A stretch of 64,000 bases of DNA. Origin: Paulownia fortunei (taxonomy: Eukaryota > Streptophyta > Magnoliopsida > Lamiales > Paulowniaceae). Position 1 is the stretch's first letter. Each line of letters starts with the position of its first letter. The DNA is taken from contig CM033115.1 of the NCBI GenBank assembly GCA_019321725.1, forward strand, positions 8,318,673 through 8,382,672. Reading direction: 5' to 3'. This document shows positions 35,346-45,888 of the stretch, piece by piece. Position numbers and translations under genes: made by a program. The notes under the pieces were generated by a model. It was not told where the DNA came from. It saw only the letters and a list, made by a program, of their open reading frames with translations, and made no database searches.

Positions 35346-36233
35346 CTATAAATTATTGCAGATATGTAAGCTACAATCGGTATTTAATACCCAAGAACTA
35401 TTATTAACTTTAATAAAATATACACCTAAACTCTTCAGGCTTGCAAGATATTCTTTGCAATTCCTCTTCCAATGCCCTACTTTGTCATAGTAATGGTACT
35501 TGTTATTAGCTTGAGAAGAAACCTTCTTGACACTGCCCTCAGTCTTCAGCTTGTTGGGCTTAGAGAAACCCTTTTCTTTCTTTGGCTTTTTAGCCTTTGA
35601 TCCGGAAGAGGATCCAACTAGCAAAATTGTCTTCTCTTTTTTCATGGTAGACTCAACCATCTTTAACATGTTTACAAGCATAGCGAGAGTAGTCTCTATG
35701 TTGTGCATATTAAATTTGACAACAAAGGTGTCAAATGAGGGAGGAAGACACTGCAATAGAAGATCCATATAGAGTTCGTTTTCTATAACGACTCCAAGGA
35801 AGGCCAGTCTTTCAATGAGGGCTACCATCTTCAATATATGGTCATGGATTGAAGAGTCCTTAGTTATACAATATCTGAAAAACTCTTTTGAGATCTGATA
35901 TCTTGTATGCCGAGTTCGTTCACCATATAACTCTTGGAGGTGAAGGAGGATCCCATAAGCAGTATCTTGATCCTAATTCGGCATCTGTAGTTCATTTAAC
36001 ATTAAGGCCAGCATGTAGCATCGAGCCTATAGATTGTCATCAACTTGACGTAGGTAATCTATATAAGCCTCTAAAGTAATATCCTCTGAAGGAACCGAAG
36101 GAGGCGGGGTATCGAGGACATATAACCTCTTCTTAAATTGAAGAACTATTTTAAGGTTTCTTAGTCAATCAACAAAATTAGGTTGAGTTAATTTATTTAG
36201 TTCATGGATTGTTGCAAGTGGATTCTTTGCCAT
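35346..36233 (-). pseudogene. Element E gag remnant
   Basis: The likely start is ATG at 36233 (MAKNPLATIHELNKLTQPNF), a usual copia gag opening. A Trp codon has become TGA soon after. The frame 35834-35346 is open for 162 codons: MVALIERLAFLGVVIENELY, LLQCLPPSFDTFVVKFN, a basic linker, then the zinc knuckle KYHYYDKVGHWKRNC, in which both first cysteines are Tyr. It continues to the protease site VLNTDCSLH. Confidence 0.85.
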
Positions 36234-37727
36234 TTTAGTAGAAAAATCTACAAAACATGCACAAAACAGAAAATGAGTAAACTATGGGAAAAAAGGTATT
36301 CATTTAATATAAAGTCTTTAATACTAAATGTCTCCCACTATTTTATTTTTTTTCGAATTCCATCAACCCTAGTGGAATTTCAGGAAATTGAATTTTCTAG
36401 TGGGCTTGAGGTCCAACGAAAATATTTCACACCCTAATTTTATAAGCCCATGAAATATTTCTATCAGTAGTCAACTCTTTGACGATTGTATCACTATACA
36501 ACCCTCAAGTTTGTTTTGCCTCACCTCTTCCCATATACCCTAATTTTATGAGCTCATGTAGTACTAAGTGTCAAATAATACCCATCAAATGTTCCTGTAG
36601 ATAGAACATCAGGATATCTCACGACTCATGGCCAATATAATGATAATTCCATCCCACGAGCATCTCAATGTTTTGAAGAGATCACAACTTTTCAACACAA
36701 GACCACCCCATGACTCATGGCCAGTAATTAAGTGTTGCAGCGGTCGTCATATCTCTACCTTTAATGGTAGGCATGGAACGATAGGTCCTACCTAACTTGT
36801 CCATTTTAGTTTGACATCAAATTTTTTGAAAAAAATCTTTTACTTAATTTTCATAAATTAAGTGGAGTTTAATTTTATCCAAGGCCTCATCGTATTTAAA
36901 TTAGGTTGGTTATTTAATGCATGACATAATAATATGATTGTGCAAGCATAAAAAAATTAAATAAAATACTAAGCATGCATCTAATACATACTTAAATATG
37001 TGGCTAACTATGAACCAATCTTATGCGGTTCATTTGAGCAAAAAATGGACCTAAGGTCAGTCGAATGGTAATAAAATGAAATAGAACCTATTCTATTACA
37101 TAATTGTATCATATAAAAATATGGGTCTTCAATGGAACATCCTTCTTGATTCTTTTTCATCTTCCAAAGAAAAAGAAAAACCTCACCACCTATTCTACTC
37201 TCTTTATAAAAAAATAAATAACTTACATAGATGCAATAAGAGGCTCGCAGACCCTATTTTAAAATTCAAAAACATTATATAAAACCAATCACATTGGTCC
37301 AATGACTCATGATCATTCCATACATGCTTATAATTTACATCACATGTAATTATTAAAACATATAAATTTACCAAGTTGTTTAATGTAATTTTTTACTCGA
37401 GAAAATTTTTAATTGCTTGAAAATTATTTTTATTTGAAAAATAATTTTTCAGAAATTATTAAAATTAATATTAAATTTTAAAATTTCAAAAAATCAATAT
37501 AAAACAGACCTAAAAAATAGCGTGACGAGTAGCACGAAAGGTTCCCGTCACATGCGCGCTGTCCTTTTTAGATTTTAAAATTTAAATAATTTAAATAAGC
37601 AATTAAAATAATTCTCAATCATTAATTGCTTAAAACATGCAAAATCAAATTATATATACTAAACATAAATTTAAACAATTTAAAAAATAGTGCATCCATA
37701 AATCTGAATTCACTGAATAAGCAAAAT
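36234..37727 (-). other. Element E leader between primer site and gag
   Basis: About 1.5 kb, AT-rich, no coding motif. It contains repeated CCCTAATTTTATGAGCTCAT-like blocks (36433, 36538) and parallels the leader of element H (47394-48824). Overlapping short open frames at 37620-37820 on both strands are not credible. Confidence 0.6.
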
Positions 37728-37742
37728 CTGACTGTGATACCA
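37728..37742 (-). other. Primer-binding site of element E
   Basis: TGGTATCACAGTCAG on the minus strand, one base from the LTR; a degenerate initiator-methionine tRNA site. Confidence 0.75.
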
Positions 37743-37743
37743 C

Positions 37744-40032
37744 TGTTGGCTTCGCTATTATCGCAGGGGCATGCACAACGAGAAATTAATTTTTTTATAA
37801 AACATAAATTTATCAAATAAATTTATCCCCTCGATACGGAAGTAATTCTAACGATTGTACTTATTCAAGTGAATATATATAAAATAAATTTAATAATTCA
37901 AATTATACCTTTCGTACACTCCAGTTGTTGAGGAAATGAAGCAATCAAATATTTATTCTGCACTTTCAGAACTCGCAGGAATCCAAGTATCTCCCTTCTA
38001 TCAGGTCCACAATATAAACAATAACACTAATTAAAAGGATTTGTTAGTATCCTTATGACTGTTTACTAATCTGAATCTAGAGTAAATTTTGCCTTTTTGA
38101 TCCAATTGATGGATCAAGAACAAACTTTCAAAAACAATAAAGTTTATTCTTTTAGTTCTTGAAACTTGGATATAAAGAGAATATCAAGAAACTCGTTTTC
38201 TTTTAAAGAACAAGAAAATCAAGATTTCGAAAAATACCTTTTCTTTTTCTTTGTTTTCTTTTTTTTTTCTTGGAGAGAAAAATACAAGGCTTAACAAAAT
38301 AATTATTTTGCTAATTAATACATGTAATTTTCATCCGTCCTTATATATATGGTCTAAAAAATTTCTCCTACTCCAACTCTTGGAGAGTTTTTCAATTTTG
38401 AACTATTTTAAAGTTTGATATTAGAAGGATTCTAAATCTTCCAACAACTCTTCTCTTTTTCTCTCTCCAATGTATGTGAACTTATTTGAAACTATATTAG
38501 TTATCAAAATTGTCTACATAAATTCTTGATATTAATTTAAACTTTTCAAATAATATCAAGAAGGATATATATCAAATATATACCTAAAATATATTTATAT
38601 AAAATAAATCTTAGTGGCCAATTTTTATCCTATAAAATCGATTACTTTATTTATTTATTTATTTGTAAATATGTTAATTAAATAAATTATATTTATTTAA
38701 TTTATTCTCTTCATATTCTAATGGGCTTCGTAAGTGATCCACATTAATTTTTGGTCTTGGACTAAAAAATTCAGAAATCAATCCAATTGATTTAAACTTA
38801 AATTAATCAATCCAATTGATTAATTATAATTTACTCCAATTGAGCTCTCTAATCAAATTAGGTCCAATTAAATAATCCAATTACTTAATTGAATAATTCA
38901 ATTTAACTACTACATTAAATATAATTCTTGATTAATTATTTTCCAACTATTGGATAAATTCCAAAATTAGAAATGTTACTTTCCATAAAAATGTGTGACC
39001 TTCTTAAGTTCACTACTAATCTAGTAGTGAGCTTGCAACATTTACAACTTATGAATAATAATTATTTTAATTAATTAATCTGCTTCGAACTAACTCCTTA
39101 CTTCCAAAAATCTCACTGTCCATGAAAATACCTAACAAGTAATCATGACAAACTAGTCTTAGGTGAAATAGCGAGTAAATCTATTTCAATTGTGAGTACC
39201 ATACATGTACGATCCTTTCAATAGCTAATATCCTAATTGAATCTAGGGCATGAATTATAAGTCGAAACCCTAAATGATTTAATAACAATAATCCCATTTC
39301 AAGTTCCAATGATTTTTTATGAATCACGATTCATCCTGCCTTGGCCAATGTTTTTGAATTACGAACTACAAAAATATAAGAGATTCTCTCATTTAAAAAG
39401 ATAAGTGTCAAATTCTATGTTGGCTACTGACAAACTTCCATACATACTAGTGCAACACCCAATATACCTCTTTTGTGCTTGTCAATCAATCAGAAGATAT
39501 ATCAAACTGCTCCAAGATGCACATAAGACTATTATTGTGCCTCAAGTCCGAGGACTACCCATGTTCTATTGCAACATAGAAATTCTTATTTCGACAGGCA
39601 AAGCCTGCAACTAAGAAGTTCTTCTAGGCCATGTTCAGTGTACTTATTTCCTAATAAGCACCCACATGCATGTACTTACGTCTTTATGTTAATGCCAATG
39701 GAATGCGATATCCTTGTCTTACGAGCATGCATCGTATGTGCAAGTCTTACTAAGCTATTTGATGTCCTATCTCAAAAAGGTCTCGACTCGAAACTTATTT
39801 AAAACTGAAGCCTTAGAGACATGTTCCATGATCGCCATCATATGTACCACCATGCCCCGTAGCTAAATTTGGTTTAAGGACTTTATCTAATGTGTAGAAA
39901 TAAAAGATACAAGATATAAGATAAATAAAATATCTTTTTTATTATTATGATTCTCAATAAGATTATTTTTATAAAAGAAAAAGAGTACAATACACTCAGT
40001 CTAATTGGGGCTCTGGGCATCCTACTCTAACA
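37744..40032 (-). repeat. 5' LTR of element E (2289 bp)
   Basis: Plus-strand ends are TGTTGGCTTCGC and ATCCTACTCTAACA. Partner of 30598-32763. Related LTRs stand at 40439 and 48839. Open frames in it are spurious. Confidence 0.9.
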
Positions 40033-40067
40033 GTTTGCTTGAAGGAAGTTCGGGAAGACATCATCAT
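40033..40067 (-). pseudogene. Element D antisense frame, N-terminal piece
   Basis: Three ATGs in a row (40067, 40064, 40061 on the minus strand) open MMMSSRTSFKQ. The frame continues across the element E insertion, counting the GTTTG duplication once, into THSINILSSSS at 30592-30560. This makes it the likely start of the antisense frame described at 28293-30597. Confidence 0.55.
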
Positions 40068-40438
40068 AAAAAGAAGTACAAACAATGACGAATATGATTC
40101 AAGGAAATAGAAAACACTACCTCAGATTCATAAAAGTAAGCTCAGGTTAAAGGTTTAGCTAAAGAGTTGTTGATGCTAAGGTCGCTCCGATCTCTTTATC
40201 TACTTATCTTGATAGTAAAATGGTTACAATAAAGAATGGAGTGGCAGTTGATCCTATATAGTAGTAAATTCCTATCAACAATCCAGATTAATTCACATGC
40301 AAAACCTATAGCCCTGATCGTATATGGTTGAGTGGTCTAGCTTACGAGGCAATGGCTAGCTTCATCTCTAACTCAATGATTCGATTATCTCGCTCCAACT
40401 TCTCCTGCTGCCAACCAGATTTTATCCTCTCGTATCTA
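40038..40438. other. Remaining flank of element D, 3' side
   Basis: Target DNA right of element E, so by inference the distal part of element D towards its missing 3' LTR. On the minus strand 40438-40345 is open and helix-forming (ERIKSGWQQEKLERDNRIIE), but I do not recognise it. Nothing else seen. Confidence 0.45.
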
Positions 40439-42601
40439 TGTTGGGTTTGCTATAATCACAAAGGTATATGCAGCGGAAAATTAAAATTTTTATCAAACAT
40501 AAATTTAACCACTTTGATTCGAAAGTGATTTTAACGATTGCACTTATTCAAGTAAATTTATAAATAAATATTAAATTTAGATTATACCTTTCGTGCACTC
40601 CGGTTGTTGTAGAGAATAAAGCAATTAATTGCTTATCCTGGACTATCAAAACTCGTAGGGATCTAAATGTCTCCCCTCTATCAGGTCCACTATATGGAAG
40701 ATCAACACCAATCAAAAGGATTCGCTAGTATCCTTTTAATTGTTTACTCATCTAGAACTGGAGTAAATTTTCAAGAATAATAAAGACTGATTCTTTAAGT
40801 TCTTGAAACAATAATATGAAGAAAATAACAAGAAACTGATTTTCTTTTTCTTTCTTTTCTTTTCTTGGAGAGTAAAATAGAAGACTTTAAACAAAATAAT
40901 TTTTGCTCAAATTTTCTAAATTGATTATGTAATTTTCATTCCTCATATATATAGGGTTGAAAATTTTAATCCCTTTCCAACTCTTGGAAAATTTTTCAAT
41001 TTTGAACTACTTCAAAACCTTATATTGGAAGGATTCTAAATCTTCCAAGAACTCTTCTCTTCTCTCTCTTATTGTATGTGGACTAATTTGAGGCTACATT
41101 AATCATCAAAATTATCTACATACATTGTTGATATTAATTTGAACTCTTCAAATAATATCAAGATAAATATATATCATATATATACTATAATTATATCTAT
41201 ATTTAAATTAAATCTTAGTGGCCGATTTTATCCCATAAAATCGGTCACTATATTTATTTATCTATAAATATATTAATTAAATAAATTATATTTATTTAAT
41301 TTATTCTCTTCATATTTTATTAGGCTTCTAAAGTGATCCACATTAATTTTGGGATTGGACTCAAAAATCCCCAAATCAATCTAATTGATTAATTTAATTT
41401 ACTCCAATTGGGCTTTTTAATCAAATTATGTCCAATTAAATAATTTAATTACTTAATTGAATAATTTAATTTAACCATTAAATTAAATAGAACCCTTAAT
41501 TAATTAATACATAAGTATTAATTAATTAATTTCCAATCATTGGATAAATTCTAAAATTTAGCAATATTACTTTCCATAAAGATGTGTGACCCTTTTAGGT
41601 TCACTACTAAGTTAGTAGTGGGTTTGCAATATTTGCAACTTATGAATAACAATTATTCAAATTAATTAATCTAATTAATTAATCCGCTTGTAATCAACCC
41701 TTTAATTCCAAGAACCTCACTATCCATAAAAACACCTAACAAGTAATCATAGCAATCTAATCTTATGTGAAATAGCGAGTAAACCTATTTCAGTTGTGAG
41801 TACCATACACATACGGTTATTTTGACAACTAATCTCTCGATTGAATCTAGAGCATGAATTATAAGTCAAAACCTAAATAATTCAATAACTGTGATCCTAT
41901 TTCAAGTTTCAATGATTCTTGATGAATCACGATTTATCTTACCTTGACCAAGGTTTTTGAATCATGAACTATAAAAACACAAGAGATTCCCTTATTTAAA
42001 AAGACAAGTGTCGAATTCTATGTAGGCCACTAACAAACCTCCATGTACATCAGTGCAACACCCAACATACCCCCTTTGTGATTGTCAAGCAATTAGAAGA
42101 TATATCAAAGTGCTGCAGGATGCACATAAGGCTACCATCGTACCTCAAGTCTGAGGGTAAGTCATGTACTATCGCAACACAAAAATTCTTGTTTTGACAG
42201 GCAAAACTTCCAACTAAAAATTTCTTGCAGGTCATGTTCGGTGTACTTGTTCCTTAACAAGTACCGTTAGGTGTACTTACGTCTCTATACTAATGCCAAC
42301 GGAATATGACATCCTCGTCTCACAAGCATGCATCATATATGCGAATCTTACTAAGCTATTTGATGTTTCATCTCAAAAACCTCTCGACTCAGAACTTATT
42401 TAAGACCAACGCTTTAGAGGCATGTTCCATGATCGCCATCATATGCGCGACCATGCCCCGTAGCTAAATTTGTAGAAATAAATGATGCAAGATATAAGAT
42501 AAAGAAAATATCTTTTTATTAAGATGATTCCTAATAAGATTGTTTTTACAAAAGCAAAAGAGTATAATACACCCAATCCAATTGGGGCATTGGGCATTCT
42601 A
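40439..42601 (-). repeat. F: copia LTR, end truncated
   Basis: Starts TGTTGGGTTTGCTATAATCA and follows the element E LTR to GGGCATTCTA, eight bases short of the expected CTCTAACA. There the gypsy fragment G begins. It could be the 3' LTR of the copia remnant H, but it is closer in wording to the LTRs of E than to H's own 5' LTR; it could also be a separate insertion. Confidence 0.75.
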
Positions 42602-43470
42602 TGTCACAACCTACCAACAATATGTATAAAATATATATATATATAAACAACCTATGCAACATAATTTGTGCACGCATGCATGTGTATAACTTTTTTTTTC
42701 TACTCAGTTTAACAAAACATTGATAAAAGTAAAGTGCTTTCATATCCTGTCATACTGTATATACATATGTAGTTAATAAACATTAACCAAGTCTATCAGA
42801 AACCATCACAAACCCAAACTCTCTATCACAAAGGAGTTTTGAAAGTGATATATAGGATAAAGTCACTAATATAATACAATAACTGTAAAATACAAAACAC
42901 AGCTCACAAAATAGTCCAACAGGTCGTCATCCAAGTACATTGATCTTTGAAAGCTTATTGGAGCTCCACTGCCAGCCAGTAAACCAGAGATCTCAAGTCT
43001 CACCATGTTCACCTACAATGTATGAACTGCATGAGCTAATGCTTAATAAGTAAAAATCATGCATAATAAGAGTATGATATAAAATCTCACGCAACACAAC
43101 TCTAAAACATGATGCTATAAATGTGTTAAACTGAGTACTCATAAATCAAAGAGTTTTTATTAAAAATCACTTCATTTATTTGGCCCTTGGCCCACCTACT
43201 ATGCACCGAATAGTGCTATGAACAATATCAATAATCACATGGCCATAAACATATTGACTTAGCCCAAGGGCCATATCCTGGGATCACCAGAGGTCTATTC
43301 CCTGTCTTCCCCTATGATCCTCCAGAAGTCTTCCCACTGGTGGAGTCAATAAAGGCACAGTCAAGTGGTCCACCCTCTCATGACCACCAGAGGCACACCC
43401 CCTTTCAACCCCTATGATCCTCCAAGAAGTAACACTCGCGGTGCCTCAAACTATCATATAAGCACACCTT
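42602..43470 (-). repeat. Left partial LTR of G
   Basis: Matches 44664 onward (ACCTATGCAACATAATTTGT / ACCTGTACAACATAGTTTAT). It then carries a GC-richer block with an imperfect duplication: ACCAGAGGTCTATTCCC...CCCCTATGATCCTCCAG at 43285-43325 and ACCAGAGGCACACCCCC...CCCCTATGATCCTCCAA at 43382-43426. It joins gag sequence at about 43470. Confidence 0.7.
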
Positions 43471-44525
43471 GCTTTCTTTGTCCTATTAGATTTTATTTAG
43501 GCATGCTCTAGTAGTATGTCTAACCTTCCCACACATAAAGCAGGTCCTAATCTCTATAGGGTAGACTCCACTGTGCTCTCCACCATATTTAGGGTAAGAA
43601 GATTATGACATCAGTGTTTTATCTTGGTCAATATTTATACGCTTACTCTGATCCCACAATTGTTGCCATTGTCTTGATTAGAATTTAGATTTTTGATTCT
43701 GCATCTGAAATAGTATCTTCTTTTCATTTCTAACCTATCATTAACTTTGTCCTTACTTAAATTAGCGGTGAATCTACTGAGCATGGGAAATTCTTAGTTT
43801 AGCTTGTTCTGCCACTAATGCTTTCTCAGCAATTTGTGAGTATGACACTCATTGGATTCCTATCATATTCACATCTCTATATAACTATGGTCTCAAGCCT
43901 TTAAGAAATCTTTCAACTTTCAATACATCAGTATTGACTATATGTGTGGCAAATCTGGATAACTGTTTAAATTAATGATTATATTCTCTAACTGTCATAG
44001 TTCCTTGTCATATCTATATAAATTCATTCATCTTCATTACACGAACTAGGGTTGTGAAGTATTTATTTCAAAATAACTCTTTGAATCTATCCCAAGTTAT
44101 GATAGTGGTATCTTTGATGCTCCTCATTGTATCACACGAATGTCCAACACTATCTTAAAGCATAAAGAATACATACATCACTTTCTCTTCTTCTAAACCT
44201 CTACTGTACTGAAACATGTTTTCCAAAATTTTCAACTAATCTTCTGTAGTTGTTGGATTTAATGTATCCTTAAACATCAGTAGGTTTGATTTTCTGAATC
44301 TTTCTCCAATTCTCTACAACTTTTCTACTCGGGGTTGCGGTTGAACCATTTTAGCCCTTAGTTGTCCACCCATATCCCTAAGCTAGATAAGTTGTTCAAT
44401 TTGGTCTAATTGTTATTTGACAAGCTTTGTAAGTCGATTAATTATAACATCATGATCTTTTTTTGAAATAGTTATCTTCTCTCCTGGGGTTCCGGCTCCA
44501 CTACTACTTTCACCCCGTATTCTCA
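43470..44525 (-). pseudogene. G gag remnant
   Basis: Parallels element C gag. Minus strand from the ATG near 44528 (MVRIRGESSSGAGTPGEK). The gag core at about 44040-44240 reads MFQYSRGLEEEKVMYVFFML-like with LFRNKYFTTLV-like sequence, and the zinc knuckle CFMCGKVRHTTRAC lies near 43500-43545 with all ligands kept. Stops throughout. Confidence 0.75.
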
Positions 44526-44646
44526 CCATGACTGCAATACCATTATTTTATAACAAATATTATAACATAAAATTAAACTTACTGGTAGGATTGTACTCCA
44601 CAAGTTCCAAAATCATATACATGGATAGTTTTCAGAATCAAGATAT

Positions 44647-44660
44647 GCACTCTGATACCA
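44647..44660 (-). other. Primer-binding site of G
   Basis: TGGTATCAGAGTGC on the minus strand, close to the initiator-methionine tRNA site, three bases from the LTR. Confidence 0.85.
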
Positions 44661-44663
44661 TTC

Positions 44664-45888
44664 TGTTACAACCTCCCAAAAATATGTATATATATAGAGA
44701 GAAATAACCTGTACAACATAGTTTATGCATGTACGTGTGTGTATTTGTGTATGTATGTGTGTGTATAACTTTTTCTTTTTATTCAATAGTTAGTTTGACA
44801 AAATATTAATAAAAGTAAAGTATTTTCACATCCTGTAATACTACATATACATAGATAGTTATTTGAACAATAAAAAGTTCTCTCAAAAGCATAGCTTATT
44901 TACAATGGAGTTTTGAAAGTGACATACAGGATAAAGACACTAATATAATTCAATAGACTATAAAATCAAAAGCACAACTCACAAAATAGCCCAACAGGTC
45001 ATAATCCAAGTATAATGATCTTTGAAAGTCTGTAGGAGCTCCACTGCCAACCCAGTAACCAAAGGTCTCAAGTCTCACCATACTCACCTACAAGGCACGA
45101 ACTACGTGAGCTAACGCTCAACAAGCAAAAATCATCCATGCTAAGAGTATGATATAAAATCTCATCCAACTTAACTCATAGATATAATGCTAGAATTGTG
45201 TCATATTTGAGTACTCATAAATCAAAGAGAATTTATTCAAAATAACTTCATCTTATACGGCCCTTGGCCTACCTATTATGCACCAAAAAGAATCATAAGC
45301 CTTTTAAGGTACATAATATATTGGTCATCCGATCAATTTAACTATCATCAATACATTAGGTATAAACACTTCAAGACGTACTATGTTCACATAATGTAGT
45401 TGCAAATGAATCTTTACTTAACTTTCACTTAGTTAGTAGTTTAGTCTAGATTTGTTTAGTGTTACCCTCCAACCTTAGATAAAAAAAAGCCTATAATATT
45501 ACCCAACATGAAGCACCATTCCTAATTTGGCAAGTTGAAAGCAAAAAATATCATAACTAAGATCTTAAACACCAAGCTATCTAGGTAACAATCAATCTTT
45601 TACAAACTAGAACCTAATATAGTCCCTCAAATACATTAATTTCTCATCTTAGATACATGTAAACATCATGTAATTGAAGTATTATAACTTTGATAGCATG
45701 TACCTAATTGTTAGAACTCAATAACAACATGTTTGGTTGAAACATGCTAAGTTATCAAATGAGACAGATTCATATTTTCATATTTTCTTATTGTCTAATT
45801 TAGTTGCATGATAATTTTAACATCCTTAAGCATATCTAATCACTCACAATTTTTTACCACACTTAAATAACGTATAGATCAATGTATA
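44664..45888 (-). repeat. Right partial LTR of G
   Basis: Starts TGTTACAACCTCCCAAAAAT with a TG-rich run at 44738-44768. It ends abruptly around AACGTATAGATCAATGTATA, about halfway through the LTR by comparison with element C, where copia sequence (H) resumes. Confidence 0.75.

Larger units (their letters stand above)
30598..40032 (-). mobile_element. Element E: Ty1/copia (Angela/Tork-like) retrotransposon
   Basis: Flanked by GTTTG on both sides. On the minus strand: 5' LTR 40032-37744, primer site 37742-37728, a 1.5-kb leader, gag (36233-35346), GAG-preintegrase, integrase, RT, RNase H (to 32682), and 3' LTR about 32763-30598. Integrase before RT is the copia order, and long LTRs (about 2.2 kb) with this RNase H wording suit the Angela/Tork group. 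Coding sequence is decayed. It sits in the antisense frame of element D. Confidence 0.9.
42602..45888 (-). mobile_element. G: rearranged Tekay-related gypsy fragment
   Basis: Two partial LTRs (42602-43470 and 44664-45888) flank a gag remnant and a primer site. Protease, RT, RNase H and integrase are all missing, and neither LTR is complete. The part at 45397-45880 is closely similar to 16596-17060 in the LTR of element C. The LTR starts (TGTCACAACC, TGTTACAACC) differ from C, so this is a related subfamily. Confidence 0.8.

Noticed and set aside
37620..37820. Overlapping open frames on both strands
   Set aside because: They lie on the leader, primer site and LTR start of element E, with no motif.
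42632..42650. AT dinucleotide run as a possible promoter
   Set aside because: Simple repeat at the LTR edge of G, not conserved in the partner beyond a short TATATATA run.
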